From Dreissena polymorpha (lineage: Eukaryota > Mollusca > Bivalvia > Myida > Dreissenidae): a stretch of DNA of 64,000 nt. The stretch is from positions 1,302,001-1,366,000 of the forward strand of contig NC_068358.1 of the NCBI RefSeq assembly GCF_020536995.1, in the 5' to 3' direction. A model generated the notes under the pieces. That model saw nothing but the letters and a program-made list of their open reading frames with translations. It ran no database searches and was not told where the DNA came from. How positions within the stretch are numbered: position 1 is the first letter of the stretch; each line of letters begins with the position of its first letter. The position numbers and the translations under genes were made by a program. Positions 12,437-24,500 of the stretch are shown here, piece after piece.

Positions 12437-13606
12437 TACCTTTCTCATCAAACTGAACACAAAGAACATTGACTTTTGTATATTGGCATTCATGTTTTTG
12501 TCTAATAGGGTTGAGTTAAAGGGACCGTAAACCACAAACGATGAAAAAAGAAAAGTTCTTAAATACCGTATTTTTTACAATTATTAGTTTATATTGATTA
12601 AAATATCACGACTGATACATTACATTACATGAAAAAGTTGTAAAGTTTTCATATTTTCAGTCTATTCGGTAATAAAATTTTACTGGGTACAGGTACCAGG
12701 TAACTTCAAGTTAACTATAAATAACGCAAGTAGATTGATCATCATCGTCACGTGGTAAACACAGGAATGCAAATTGTGCATTCGTAGTGATATTGTATAT
12801 ATTATATATAAAAAATTATCAATATACTTGCGTTATTTATTATGCTCACCCAAACAAATTTTGTGGAGAGCATATTGTCGCCGCTTCGTCTGTCCGTGTG
12901 TCCTTCCGTCCGTGTACAATTTTTGTCCGGTTTATTTCTCAGCAATAAATGACCGGAATTCAATTAAACTTTATGGGAAGCTTCACTACCAAGAGGAGAT
13001 GTGCATATTATCAGCCGGTTCTGGTCGGATGATTTTTCACAGAGTTATGGCCCTTTGAATTTTTCCATTAACTGTACATATAGTGCAATTCTTGTCCCCC
13101 CAACTACTGACTGGAATTCAATGAAGCTTTATGGGAAGCTTAACTACCTTGAGGAGATGCGCATGCTATTTGTGGGTTCTGGTTAGATGATTTATTTAGA
13201 GAGTTATGGCCCTTTGAAATTTTTAAGTTGCTAAACCATCCATCGTAGTGACAAAAATACTTTGGGGGAGCATCACTCGTCTCCGACGGTTTCTTGTTGT
13301 GTGTATATCGTTATATCACCTATTTTAGCGATGTACTTTTGATTTCACATCGCGAAATTTAATTACCGAATATACTGAAAATACGAACTTTTTTCAAGTA
13401 ATGTAATATACCAGTCGTGATATTTTAATCAATATAAACTAATAATTGTAAAAGAAATACGGTATTTTAGAACTTTTCTTTTTTCGTCGTTTGTGGTTGA
13501 CGGTCCCTTTAACTCAACCCTATAAGACAAAAACATTATTAATGCCAATATACAAAAGTCAATGTTCTTTGTATCCAGTTTGATGAGAAAGGTACGGTCC
13601 CTTTAA
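12437..13606. mobile_element. Fold-back element with arms of about 240 bp
   Basis: The left arm (about 12437-12675) and right arm (about 13362-13594) are long inverted copies of each other, matching through acctttctcatcaaactg, acaaagaacattgacttttg, gggttgagttaaagggaccgt and attagtttatattgatt, with about one difference per ten bases. On the right the end continues into cggtccctttaa, so the original terminus may have been TTAAAGGGACCG. A second inverted pair (ataaataacgcaagta at 12717-12732, complement at 12825-12840) sits inside. There is no coding frame. Element C is inserted in its loop. Confidence 0.75.
12842..13298 (+). mobile_element. Helentron-like element C, nested in the fold-back element
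   Basis: Starts with atgctcacccaaac and has the mirrored end gggggagcatcac near 13265, then a weak ccgacgg hairpin and the terminus TTCTTGTT. A tgtccgtgtgtccttccgtc stretch follows the 5' end. Two tandem units share ggaattcaatnaa(a/g)ctttatgggaagctt and gagttatggccctttgaa (about 12956-13055 and 13110-13215). Confidence 0.6.
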
Positions 13607-13725
13607 AGGTCAGTGTAAAACGTACATCATTATTGTCCATCATAGATTATTACATTGTTGTAATTACGTTGTATTAAACTCCATCATCAGGCGCAAGACT
13701 CACAATTGCAATGTTATTTCAAAAT

Positions 13726-13950
13726 TGCGCAGCGCTCTGGGAAAACAAGGCTTAATGTGCAAGCGTAAAGTAACGTCCCAGATTAGTTTGTGCAGTACGC
13801 ACAGGCTAATCAGGGATGACAGTTTCAGCTTTCATTTAAGTGTTCATGTATTGTATGCAAAGTCTCGTTGAAACGAAAATCAAGCATAGGCGGAAAGTGT
13901 CGAATTAGATTATCCTGTGCGGACTGCAAGGACTATAAATAAAGAATCTT
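13726..13950. mobile_element. Hairpin MITE copy (ctgggacgac / caggctaatc family)
   Basis: Holds gctctgggaaaacaaggctt, taacgtcccagattag, tgtgcagtacgcacaggcta and atcagggatgacag, an imperfect hairpin around gcagtacgca. Related segments occur at 14262-14345, 19360-19562 and 41855-41950. Confidence 0.6.
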
Positions 13951-14600
13951 TTAAATGAAAATCTGGTCTAGGTCGAAACGGTCGTCAAAGTGCTGTTTGC
14001 AAATACTTAACATAACAGGACATAATTGTATTACACATAAACTGTACAGTTTCTATTGTTAAACACGATAATAATACAAAATACACGAATATAGTAAATG
14101 GATTTAGCAGAAATGTTTTAAATAGTTATGGATGAACTTTACAAAGTTTTGAACAAAACTCGTTTTAAATCACATGTTAACAATGTATCTTGCTACATAT
14201 GGAAACTTTTTAATACATGAATGTATTTATAATCATTAAGGTAAAACATTAATTGTAATTTGGAGAATTGTTATCTGGGACGATACTTAACCCACATGTC
14301 CTAACCCTGGTTTTCCCAGAGTCTGGCCGAAAATAATTCATAGATGAAGGAAATAATTCATCTTTAAATGTTTCGGTCACCTGTGATGGATGTTTTCACA
14401 GGTATGCCAAAAAGTGCGAAATAATCACAAGTCAACAGAAGCATGTGTGTTTCAGGAAAACCATTTGTCGAGAGAAACAATTCACATGACACAATCTTTC
14501 ACGTAACATATGTTTCATTTCATTTAGTCGACGCATAAGTAAATCACCGCGTCTGCAAAAACCCAAAGACAGAGCACTAGTCATTTCGTTCACGCAACTG
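13951..14600. other. Upstream region of chitin synthase, MITE fragment only
   Basis: A fragment of the preceding MITE family lies at 14262-14345 (atctgggacgatac, ctggttttcccagag). No exon was recognised in the remainder. Confidence 0.4.
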
Positions 14601-14621
14601 CTCGAAAGAAAAGTTTTGAAC

Positions 14622-14688
14622 CGTATATAAAAGTACAGTTATTTGTATGACAAGTTATTTGTATTAAAGTATACATTATAAGGTAAGT
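14622..14688 (+). promoter_or_regulatory. Candidate TATA promoter and untranslated first exon of chitin synthase
   Basis: A good TATA box (TATATAAAAG, about 14624-14633) is followed about 50 bases later by a strong donor, ATAAG|GTAAGTAT (intron from 14683). This suggests a short untranslated exon starting near 14655-14660. A candidate acceptor, TTTTTCAG at 15151-15157, would join it to the coding first exon with about 75 bases of leader. This is inference from signals only. Confidence 0.45.
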
Positions 14689-15232
14689 ATAGTATTTACA
14701 AATGTGAAAAAGGAAACATTGAGAGAAATATTTTACTTGTTTAACATACTTACAGTAGGCTTAGTATTCACGGTTTGCACTAGTTCATTATAAATATCGT
14801 AAGTTGGTGTTTTTGCTCCAGGATACACAGTCAAGCGAGATGAATGATAACATATCATCACAAAATTCACACACAGGACAGCATCGTCTGTGAAAAAATG
14901 ACATGGTGACTTTACTGCGACAAATTGTAGTAAAAGGTATAAATTAAATATGATATTTTATTCAATCACCAAACATATAATTATCTTGATCGAGTAAAGA
15001 AATAAGGGATTTATCTTATATCAACTGTCCTCACTCGTTTAACTTTGATAGATGACTTTATAACCGTAATAAGCAGTCACCCGTGTATTTGACGCTTTTT
15101 TTTCCCAGAATGTATCCATATTTATTGTGATCAGGCAATATTTGAAACGTTTTTCAGAGTCACCATTGTCAACAAAGGTTTAATATGCGCCTTGTGTAAG
15201 TTGTACGTCGTTTGAGGCAACTGCGTCAAACC

Positions 15233-15598
15233 ATGCATCCGGAACACAGTCAATCAAATTCGGTAAGTCTTCGGAGCGATTCAGACCCAAATTTAAGCAT
15301 GACGCCAGTCAAGCAGTCGGACAGCTCCCAATTTCCAGATGAAAATGCAGACGATCGTCGCGTATCCTCGGGAGTGGGGACGACCAGTGAAAACGGGTCT
15401 CTCTCTGAATTCGACTCTACTGCATATACACCAGAGGAGGAGTTTCTAGAGAATGAAATGCCTTCTGGTTTCCGGCGTGCGGATCAATCGCAGATGCGAC
15501 ATGCAGACATGACGTTGAAGTCATCGCACGCTCAAGCGACGTCAAATGCTCATCAGTTCCACCTTGAACTTAACGAACATTTCAACTTTGATCAACAG
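15233..15598 (+). CDS. CHS: Chitin synthase exon 1: cytosolic Ser-rich N-terminus
   Basis: 122 residues, hydrophilic, Ser/Asp/Gln-rich and probably disordered, ending ...NFDQQ at a CAG|GTGAGA donor in phase 0. The frame continues 7 codons above the ATG but meets a stop, so translation starts here unless an acceptor lies between 15200 and 15232. Confidence 0.75.
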
Positions 15599-18500
15599 GT
15601 GAGATTACAAACTTATTGCAACTCTTTTATGATATGTAATTGTTCAAAACTAGACGACAACATAATGCCTTTTAAGCCCTTCTTCCGGTTTCACTGGAGG
15701 TGTCTTTCGATTTTCCCTTCACCCGCCATGTCTGTCCGTCCGTCCGTCCGTCTGTCAATCTGTCCGTACGTCTACACAAATTTGATCCCGCGAATTCTTT
15801 AAAAAAAATATACTGAAGCGGAATGGGTGAAGTCTTGTATACTTAAAAGGGTTGTGTGAGGATTAGGCAAGACCCCCTTTTCACCAGAGGTCAAAGATCA
15901 GGTTTATGTTACATAAATAGAACAAAACGTATTATCGTATTATCGTAAAAAATCACATTGGTCCTATATGAACGTTCTTATGCAAAATCTTTTATGTAAC
16001 GGGGTTTACACCGGTAGGGGACTAATGTATTGGCTGTAATACTGTCAATGCCTTGTTCACTTTAATTCGTACACTTTTAAATAAAAGTGAATATTATTCA
16101 TGATAAAATAAAAAAAAAAAAGATTTTACAATTATTATTTTTTTAACAGCAATGAAATATGTTAAGGCACTATATTGTAGCATTTCTTATGAAAATGTTA
16201 TGCAATTTAACATTTTTATTGTTTCATTTTCGTTTAGATGAAACGATTACCAGAGAGGAAAGTTTTAGACCCGTAAGTGTTTCATACATAACATATACAT
16301 GTCTATGTGTTTTTTTGTCTTACAATCCTTTATAAAGAACTATAATCTCAAATAATAATGAGACTACAAAAAAAGATTAAATATCGTAAGCAACAATTAT
16401 TTTGTTACACATGATAGAAGTAAAGTCATTTTCACCAAAATGTTAATTTGCCTGTTTTGACGTAGTTATCGAAATTAGAGGTTGTATTTTTATGCCCCCC
16501 TTCGAAGAAGAGGGGATATATTGCTTTGCACACGTCGGTCTGTCGGTCGGTCTGTCGGTCCGTCGGTCCGTCCACCAGGTGGTTTCCGGATGATAACTCA
16601 AGAACGCTTGGGCCTAGGATCATGAAACTTCATAGGTACATTGATCATGACTCGCAGATGACCCCTGTTGATATTGAGGTCACTAGGTCAAAGGTCAAGG
16701 TCACGGTCCTCCGAAATAGTAAAATGGTTTCCGGATGATAACTCAAGAACGCTTAGGCCTAAGATCATGAAACTTGATGGGTAAATTGATCATGACTCGC
16801 AGATGACCCCTATTGATTTTCAGTTCGCTAGGTCAAAGGTCAAGGTCACAGTGACCCGAAATAGTAAAATGGTTTCCGGATGATAACTCAAGAACGCTTA
16901 GGCCTAGGATCATGAAACTTGATAGGTAAATTGATCAAGACTCCCCTATTGATTTTCAGGTCCCTAGGTCAAAGGTCAAGGTCACAGTGACCCGAAATAG
17001 TAAAATGGTTTCCGGATGATAACTCAAGAACGCTTATGCCTAGGATCATGAAACTTCGTAGGTAGATTGATCATGACTCGCAGATGACTCCTATTGATTT
17101 TCAGGTCACAAGGTCAAAGGTCAAGGTCACGGTGACCCGAAATAGTAAAATGGTTTCCGGATGATAACTCAAGAACGCTTATGCCAAGGATCATGAAACT
17201 TGATAGGTAGATTGATCATGACTCGCAGTTGACCCCTATTGATTTTCAGGTCACTATATCAAAGGTCAAGGTCACGGTGACCTGAAATAGTAAAATGGTT
17301 TCCGGATGATAACTCAAGAACGCTAATGACTACGATCATAAAACTTAATAGGTACATTGATCATGACTCGCAGATGATCCCTATTGATTTTGAGGTCACT
17401 AGGTCAAAGGTCAAGGTGACCCGTAATAGTAAAATGGTTTCCGGATGATAACTCAAGAACGCTTATGCCTAGGATCATGAAACTTCGTAGGTAGATTAAG
17501 CATGACTCGCAGATGACCCCTATTGATTTTCAGGTCACAAGGTCAAAGGTCAAGGTCACGGTGACCCGAAATAGTAAAATGGTTTCCGGATGATAACTCA
17601 AGAACGCTTATGCCAAGGATCATGAAACTTGATAGGTAGATTGATCATGACTCGCAGTTGACCCATATTGATTTTCAGGTCACTATATCAAAGGTCAAGG
17701 TCACGGTGACCTGAAATAGTAAAATGGTTTCCGGATGATTACTCAAGAACGCTAATGACTACGATCATAAAACTTGATAGGTAGATTGATCATGACTCGC
17801 AGATGATCCCTATTGATTTTCAGGTCACTAGGTCAAAGGTCAAGGTGACCCGTAATAGTAAAATGGTTTCCGGATGATAACTCAAGAACGCTTATGCCTA
17901 GGATCATGAAACTTCATAGGTACATTAATCATGACTCGCAGATGACCCCTATCGATTTTGAGGTCAATAGGTCAAAGGTCAAGTTCACGATGAACGCTTA
18001 ATCCTAGGATCATGAAACTTCATAGGTACATTGATCATGACTGGCAGATGACCTCTATTGATTTTCAGGTCCCTAGGTCAAAGGTCAAGGTCACAGTGAC
18101 AAAAAACATATTCACACAATGGCTGTCACTACAACGGAGAGCCCATATGGGGGCATGCATGTTTTACAAACAGCCCTTGTTTTACCAGACGTTTGTGGGA
18201 CCGATTTCAAATGATGCCCCGGGAACAGTCAACGAAAGGAACCGCATTCCAGACGGTCTTCAAATTCTTCAAAGTCGTCTGCTACATATTTCTTTTCATC
18301 GTCGTGCTCACGTCCGCAGTCGTCAACAAGCTCTGCATTATGTTGATGACATCCGGGATAACAAAGGTAAATGTTAACAATTTATGTTTAGAAAAAGATA
18401 TGGTGATGGTAGTGTATTACGACGACGACGATGATGATGACTATGATGTTGAAGAAGAAGAAGATGATGATGATGAAATGATGGTGATGATGGTGGTGGT

Positions 18501-21500
18501 GAGGATAATAATGTTGTTGTTGTTGTTGATAATGATGCTGAAGATGGTGATGCTTGTGCTGCTGCTGATAATGATGCTGTTGATGATGTGATTATCATAA
18601 TGATGGTTTACCGATAAAGACGACGACGGTGATGATGGCGAAGAGCACATTTCCCCATTGTTAGATGTGAAGCCTATATTTGAATACCAGTTTTTCTCCT
18701 CGTCACAGGACGCACTACCGGAGACCCAGTGGCCGGCTAAGACTATGCTTCTAATCAGCATGTGCTTCCCGTACGGCGTCTGGCTGCTCGTCTACTCCAG
18801 CAAGTCGCTGTTCGGCAGCTCCACGTGGCCTTCTTTCTCGCTGCTGTCCTCGGTAGGTACGAGAGGGAGATGTAGTGTAGTACGAGAGGGAGTTGTAGTG
18901 TAGGTACGGGAAGGAGTCGTAGTGTAGATACGAAAGGGAGTCGTAGTGTAGGTACGAGAGGGAGTCGTAGTGTAGGTACGAGAGGGAGTCGTAGTTTAAG
19001 AACGTGAGGGAGTCGTCGTGTAGTTACTAGAGGGAGTCGTATTGTAGGTACGAGAGGGAGTCGAAGTGGAGTCATAGAGTTGGAGTCGTAGTTCAGTCAG
19101 ATAGTGGGAGTCGTGGCTTAGTCAAGTTGTAGCAAGGTAAGAGAAGGAGTCGTCCGACACGAACTAGGTTTGAGAGAGAGATCCGTAGTGCGGTCAGACA
19201 CAAGCTTGTCACGAGGGGGAGTCCTCAGGCACGAGCAAAAGTGCATAGAGTGTTTCGTATTTTCTAGAAAGGATGTTATCAGATATTAACCCTTATCAGC
19301 TCCATAAGATGTAAAAGTCTTAGTGTTGTGGAATAAAATGTGTAAATGAATATGTGGAGCTTTCTTGAAAACCGGCATTAGCGTGTCCAGTCAGGGACGA
19401 CACTTTACGCCTAATTGTATTTTCGTTCAGAAAATACTTCCTAACAACGAAAATCCAGTCTGGGTGGGCAGCGTCATCCCTGATAACCCTGTGCGGAGTA
19501 TACAGGCTAATCTGGGACGATACTAACATTACGCTAATGCATTAAGCTAGGTTTTCTCAGAGCGAGGCGCAATTATATTTTTTACCCCCTCCTCTTTTTA
19601 TGTTTTTCAGGTGCTGCTGCTGGAGCTGTTACACACGCTGGGTCTCTGCCTGCTCGTGTTCAGGGTTCTACCCGCGCTCGACATGATGAGAGGCTTCATA
19701 GTGCTCAGTGGTATCTATGTCGTGCCCGCTTTCCTGAAGACGATCTTCGAGAGCCGGGATTCAAACACGCACCTCGGTCGGAAGTGTTCGCTCTTTATGC
19801 TTAACATTGTGGCGTTCTTGATACAGTTAAGTAGTATGGTGTTGTGCCTTATGTTTCAAGTCACGATGACATCAACGGAGAAGAGCGCAATACGAAATAA
19901 GGTCCTTGTCGAAGACATCGACCCCCTGGTTACAAGGTCACCCCTGCCTAGTGGATATTTTGGTGACACTGTGATGTTCGAACTTCCGCTAGCGTTAATT
20001 CTGATTTCTTGCGCATTCTGGGAAAATTTCGTGGAAGGCGACTTTGAGATATGCGGACGCGAGCTTAAATTTAATTCGTGGAAGAAGCTTTTGCACCATG
20101 CGCGAGGACGTTTGTACATATTTGTTAGTGTTTGGAAGGCTCTTTGGGTGGTGGCGATTGCGGTTCTGCTACAGCAAGGGTTTACATTTAACTTACATTA
20201 TTCGTTAAATCAAACAATAAATACATCAGTTACGTCATCACCCAACCCGTTACTTGATAACGGAATCGCCGTCCCCACAGTTCGTTTATTTCGGCGAGAC
20301 GTGGACCACGTGCATTCAATAGCCAGTGGTGTTGCGACAAACGTGACGACGTTTGCGCCAATAACAACTCAATCGCAGACGAGAAATTCAGTCGAAAGAT
20401 CAGACTTCCCAACACCCGCCACTTCAACGGAGGAAACGTCACATACACACAAACACACGTCACATCCGTTCACGTTATCGGCTGACATGGTCGCTCATTT
20501 TGAGTTATATGGCGTCCTTTACCTGCAGATAATTTCAAGCTCCTTCGTGACCTACTTCGGATCCCTAGCGTGCAAGCTTTGTATGCAGCTCGTCGGCTTT
20601 TCACTTCCGCTCACCCTCGCATCGCCGGCGGCCGTTGCAGTTGTGGTTCTGCAAAGCGTCTTCGAATTTCTTCCCACTGGACGCCTGGTGTGGGTGGGGG
20701 TGGAAGCTGATGTTAACTCCTGGGCGCTTCACCTCGTCTGGATCGGAATCTTATGGTTGTCGGAAATATTTATTGTGTTGCATATCTGGTTCCCTGGAAA
20801 CGGGCGGATGGAGAAAATAGACAGGTTTGGATCATTTACCTATACATTCAGACGCACTATTTTCTTTTTTGTTAAAATGTATTCTTTGATAATATTTGTT
20901 TGAAAGTCAGAAGTAGCTATGTGCCTTCTTTGGGCAATTAATTGTAAATTGATGACCATTACCTGCTTTCAATTAACGCTTTCAATTAACGACTTCCATA
21001 CATTAAAACAATTTACCTGTATATGTATATCAATGCAATAACTCTCTGGTACTATGACCTATAGTTTCAGTCATTTAAGAAATAGCCACGAGACTACTAT
21101 AATAATGACCCGAGTTATGCGAAAATGGGTCTTATGGCATATGCATTCAGCGTAGATCCTGGCCAGCCTACGCATTGGCACAGTCTGGTCAGGAGCTACG
21201 CCATTCGTTAATGAGACCACCGAACATTTCGTTACTTTATAGCGGACGGAGTAACTCCTAACCTGACTGCGAGAATGACATATGACATACTTGCGCATGA
21301 CATAGCTCATATATGTAAGTGCATACTATGCCTACACAGATGCTTTTAACTCTTTCAGTGCTGGAACCGAATTTTGAAGGCTTTTGCAAACAGTTTGGAT
21401 CCAGATGAGACGCCACAAAACGTGGCGTCTCATCAGGATCCAAACTGTTTGATATTCTGATTGTATTCTTTGAAAAAATCAAAGAAAATGCTAATTTTAG

Positions 21501-24500
21501 AAATTCAGCAGACGACATTTTAGCAGACGACAAATTTCCTAGCATGCAAAGGGTTAAACTTATTAATTAACATGTACGTTTTTCCTCTTTTTTACCGATA
21601 TAGGTTGTTTGTAACTCCCGTGAGGTGCGGAATCTTGTCGGACCAGTCTCTAATGCTCAGACGCCGACGTAACGACCAGGACCAGAATTTTGCTTCCGGT
21701 GCAGATGACGAGTTCGCGGAGCCGGACGCCGAGCAGTACAAAGCAGACGACGTCGTTCCGCAGATCTACGCATGCGCGACAATGTGGCACGAGACCAGAG
21801 CGGAAATGACCAACTTGCTTAAGTCCATTTTTAGGTGATTGTTCTTCTATTCAAAAAAAGGACACATTTTGCATCCGCCTCTGTGAACTTGCTAAAAAAA
21901 CTTACAAAATGATTAAGAGATAAGTTCATATATAATTGAATCTTATGAGTATATATGTGTGTTTTATATTAGGGATGGGAACGAATCCTGAAAATATATA
22001 CGAATATTCCTTTATCCTTATATTCGAATATCCAATCTACAAGCGGTCTGATCTAAATGTCCGAACTTTTGAGCATCCGAAAAAATAGCTATGTTCTTTG
22101 TCGTCACAAAAGTCACTATTGTTTTTATTTGCAATGCGTTTTGGAAGAAGCGGGATAAAGAAGTCCTCGTCATTTAGGACAGATAATATAAAATATACAC
22201 CGGAACAATTATATATTTTTGCATGTAATAATACGTACGTGTATGTGGAATATTGCATATTACCAGTACTTCATATCTTTACCATCCCTACGATGACAGC
22301 GTTTATAGAATTATTAAATGTGAACGTTGTATGCGTGCAGGATGGATATAGACCACAGCGGTCGGTACCTTGCTCAGAAATTCTACAAAATCAGAGACCC
22401 GGACTACTATGAGTTTGAAGGTACTTTTTGTCTGCCTTTTTAAATAATAGCCTAAGCTTAAATCGCTGAAATTCAAGTTCACAAAATTACCATTCATCTT
22501 TGGATAATTTGTATGTTTAATTTAACAAAGCTTTTTTTGAAGCAGAAATTTTGCGATGTTCTAGCCAAAATATTATGCATTTTAACAACGTTTTACCACT
22601 GCTGTTTAACGTATCTATTACTCAGAACTTTAACCTTTCTCCCAATTTTGCTGTGAACATGTATGCGTGTGAAATTTCGGGCGCGTTTATTACTTTGTTT
22701 ACTTATGGTACGCCGCCAGACTACGCGGCAATCGACTTTTTAAGTTATCAGCGCTTTTACTTTTCACTTTCCTGTCCCACATTAGCGCACATTTTCTTCG
22801 ACGACGCCATGGAGCTGACCGACGACGACTCGTTGGTACCCAACATGTTCGTGTCCGACCTCATGGACTGCATCGACGACTCGCTGAGGTGACACAGCAC
22901 ATTTCTGAAGTGGGAGAAATGAAATATTAAACAGACTCGTTTATATATTATTTTCAGAGGCATTAATTTGTGTAATAATGACAATAATAAATATTTGGTG
23001 ACAAACACTGAAATATCTTAAAATAAAAATACGTTAGTTGTTTGGTGTGATTGCATCGTGTTCACTGTTAAAGAACTGTATACGCTTTTGCAGCTCTGTA
23101 CATGAACGTCAGATGGCGCTCGGGCCTCCGTCAAGAACGCCGACGCCGTACGGTGGTCGGTTGACATGGAAACTGCCCGGCGGCACGAGGCTGATAGCAC
23201 ATCTGAAAGACAAGCACAAGATCCGCCACAAGAAACGCTGGTCACAGGTAGGGCACTGTTAGGGCCCAAAACTATGTCTTGAGCAAAGATTTATCACGCC
23301 ACAATGGCCTCCCCTGCTTCACCGCATTTGACCCGCATTTGACCGATACACATATTGATGTCACTCTGTCAGAATTTATTAACACATAATTGCGTATTTA
23401 GTTTATGTTTAAGCAAGGAATACCATGATTTATTTAACTCAGACTCATAAGAGTTGTATGAGAGAATAAACAATGCAACCATTCGACCAAAACAACTCTT
23501 TTGTAACAAATATATACATCATGGGTACACAAGTAAGACAATAACAACAACAAAACAATTATCTTAATAGCCATACTTATCTTACAAACAAAATCAAAGT
23601 GTCCTTGGCATGCTGCATATAGGTAACTTGATACATATATTTTGTCGCCATTCCATGACGTAATCAATTTCTCCCCCCCCCCCCCCCAAAAAAAAAAACA
23701 ACCTTGAAAAAAACCAAAACATAACAACAGAACAACACGCAAATAACACTTCCAATCGTGAATGTAATATTTGTTCAAGTACAATGACAACCAATTCTCC
23801 ATGAACCATTCACTAGGAAATAATAGGATTTTACATCAAATTCATTTTATATTTAGAAAAATTTAATGATATATTTTCATATCTCCAAATATCAGAGCAT
23901 TATACAGTATACACGAATAGACATGATCATACTTTAAAATGATGAAACGAATGCTAATTAAGTAACAAATGTATACTATTATTTTCAAAGTAGCTGCAGA
24001 CATAGCTGCTATTGTCCCTCTCTACTTGCAGGTGATGTACATGTATTACCTCCTCGGCTATCGGATTCTCGCAAAGCCCGAGAATCTCCTCACCAAGGAC
24101 GAGGTGGACGGTAGTCATGACGATGGTGGATTCCAGCGCGTGAAGCTCACGGACAGCCAACTGCGCAGGCGCAGAAGGTCAGCACACTTCACACGCAGCG
24201 TCATCTTCAATTACGTCACAGATGAGGTCCATAGTCAGGTAATATACTTGGTTCATGTGTTATTCATGTTGTGTGAGCACATTGCATGGCATACAGCTAT
24301 TTTTTCGGCGTAGCTGTTTAACCCAGCTTTTCACCTTAGCTAACCTTTGTAAGCGTCCAATCAATTTGAATATAAAATTTCCCGCCGGTAGGCCTGAAAC
24401 TTTCCGAAAAAACACGTGTAATCTTCAAACAGTTATCACCTTTACATTCATATGTTATACTATTGACTTTTTATTTGTTGAAAGTATAGAGTATGATGAA

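Noticed and set aside
18374-18761. Frames rich in Asp, Met/Val or Ser/Ile
   Set aside because: Low-complexity translation of the trinucleotide repeat in chitin synthase intron 3.
18755-19075. Minus-strand frame with LRLPLVPT repeats
   Set aside because: Shadow of the 24-bp minisatellite after exon 4.
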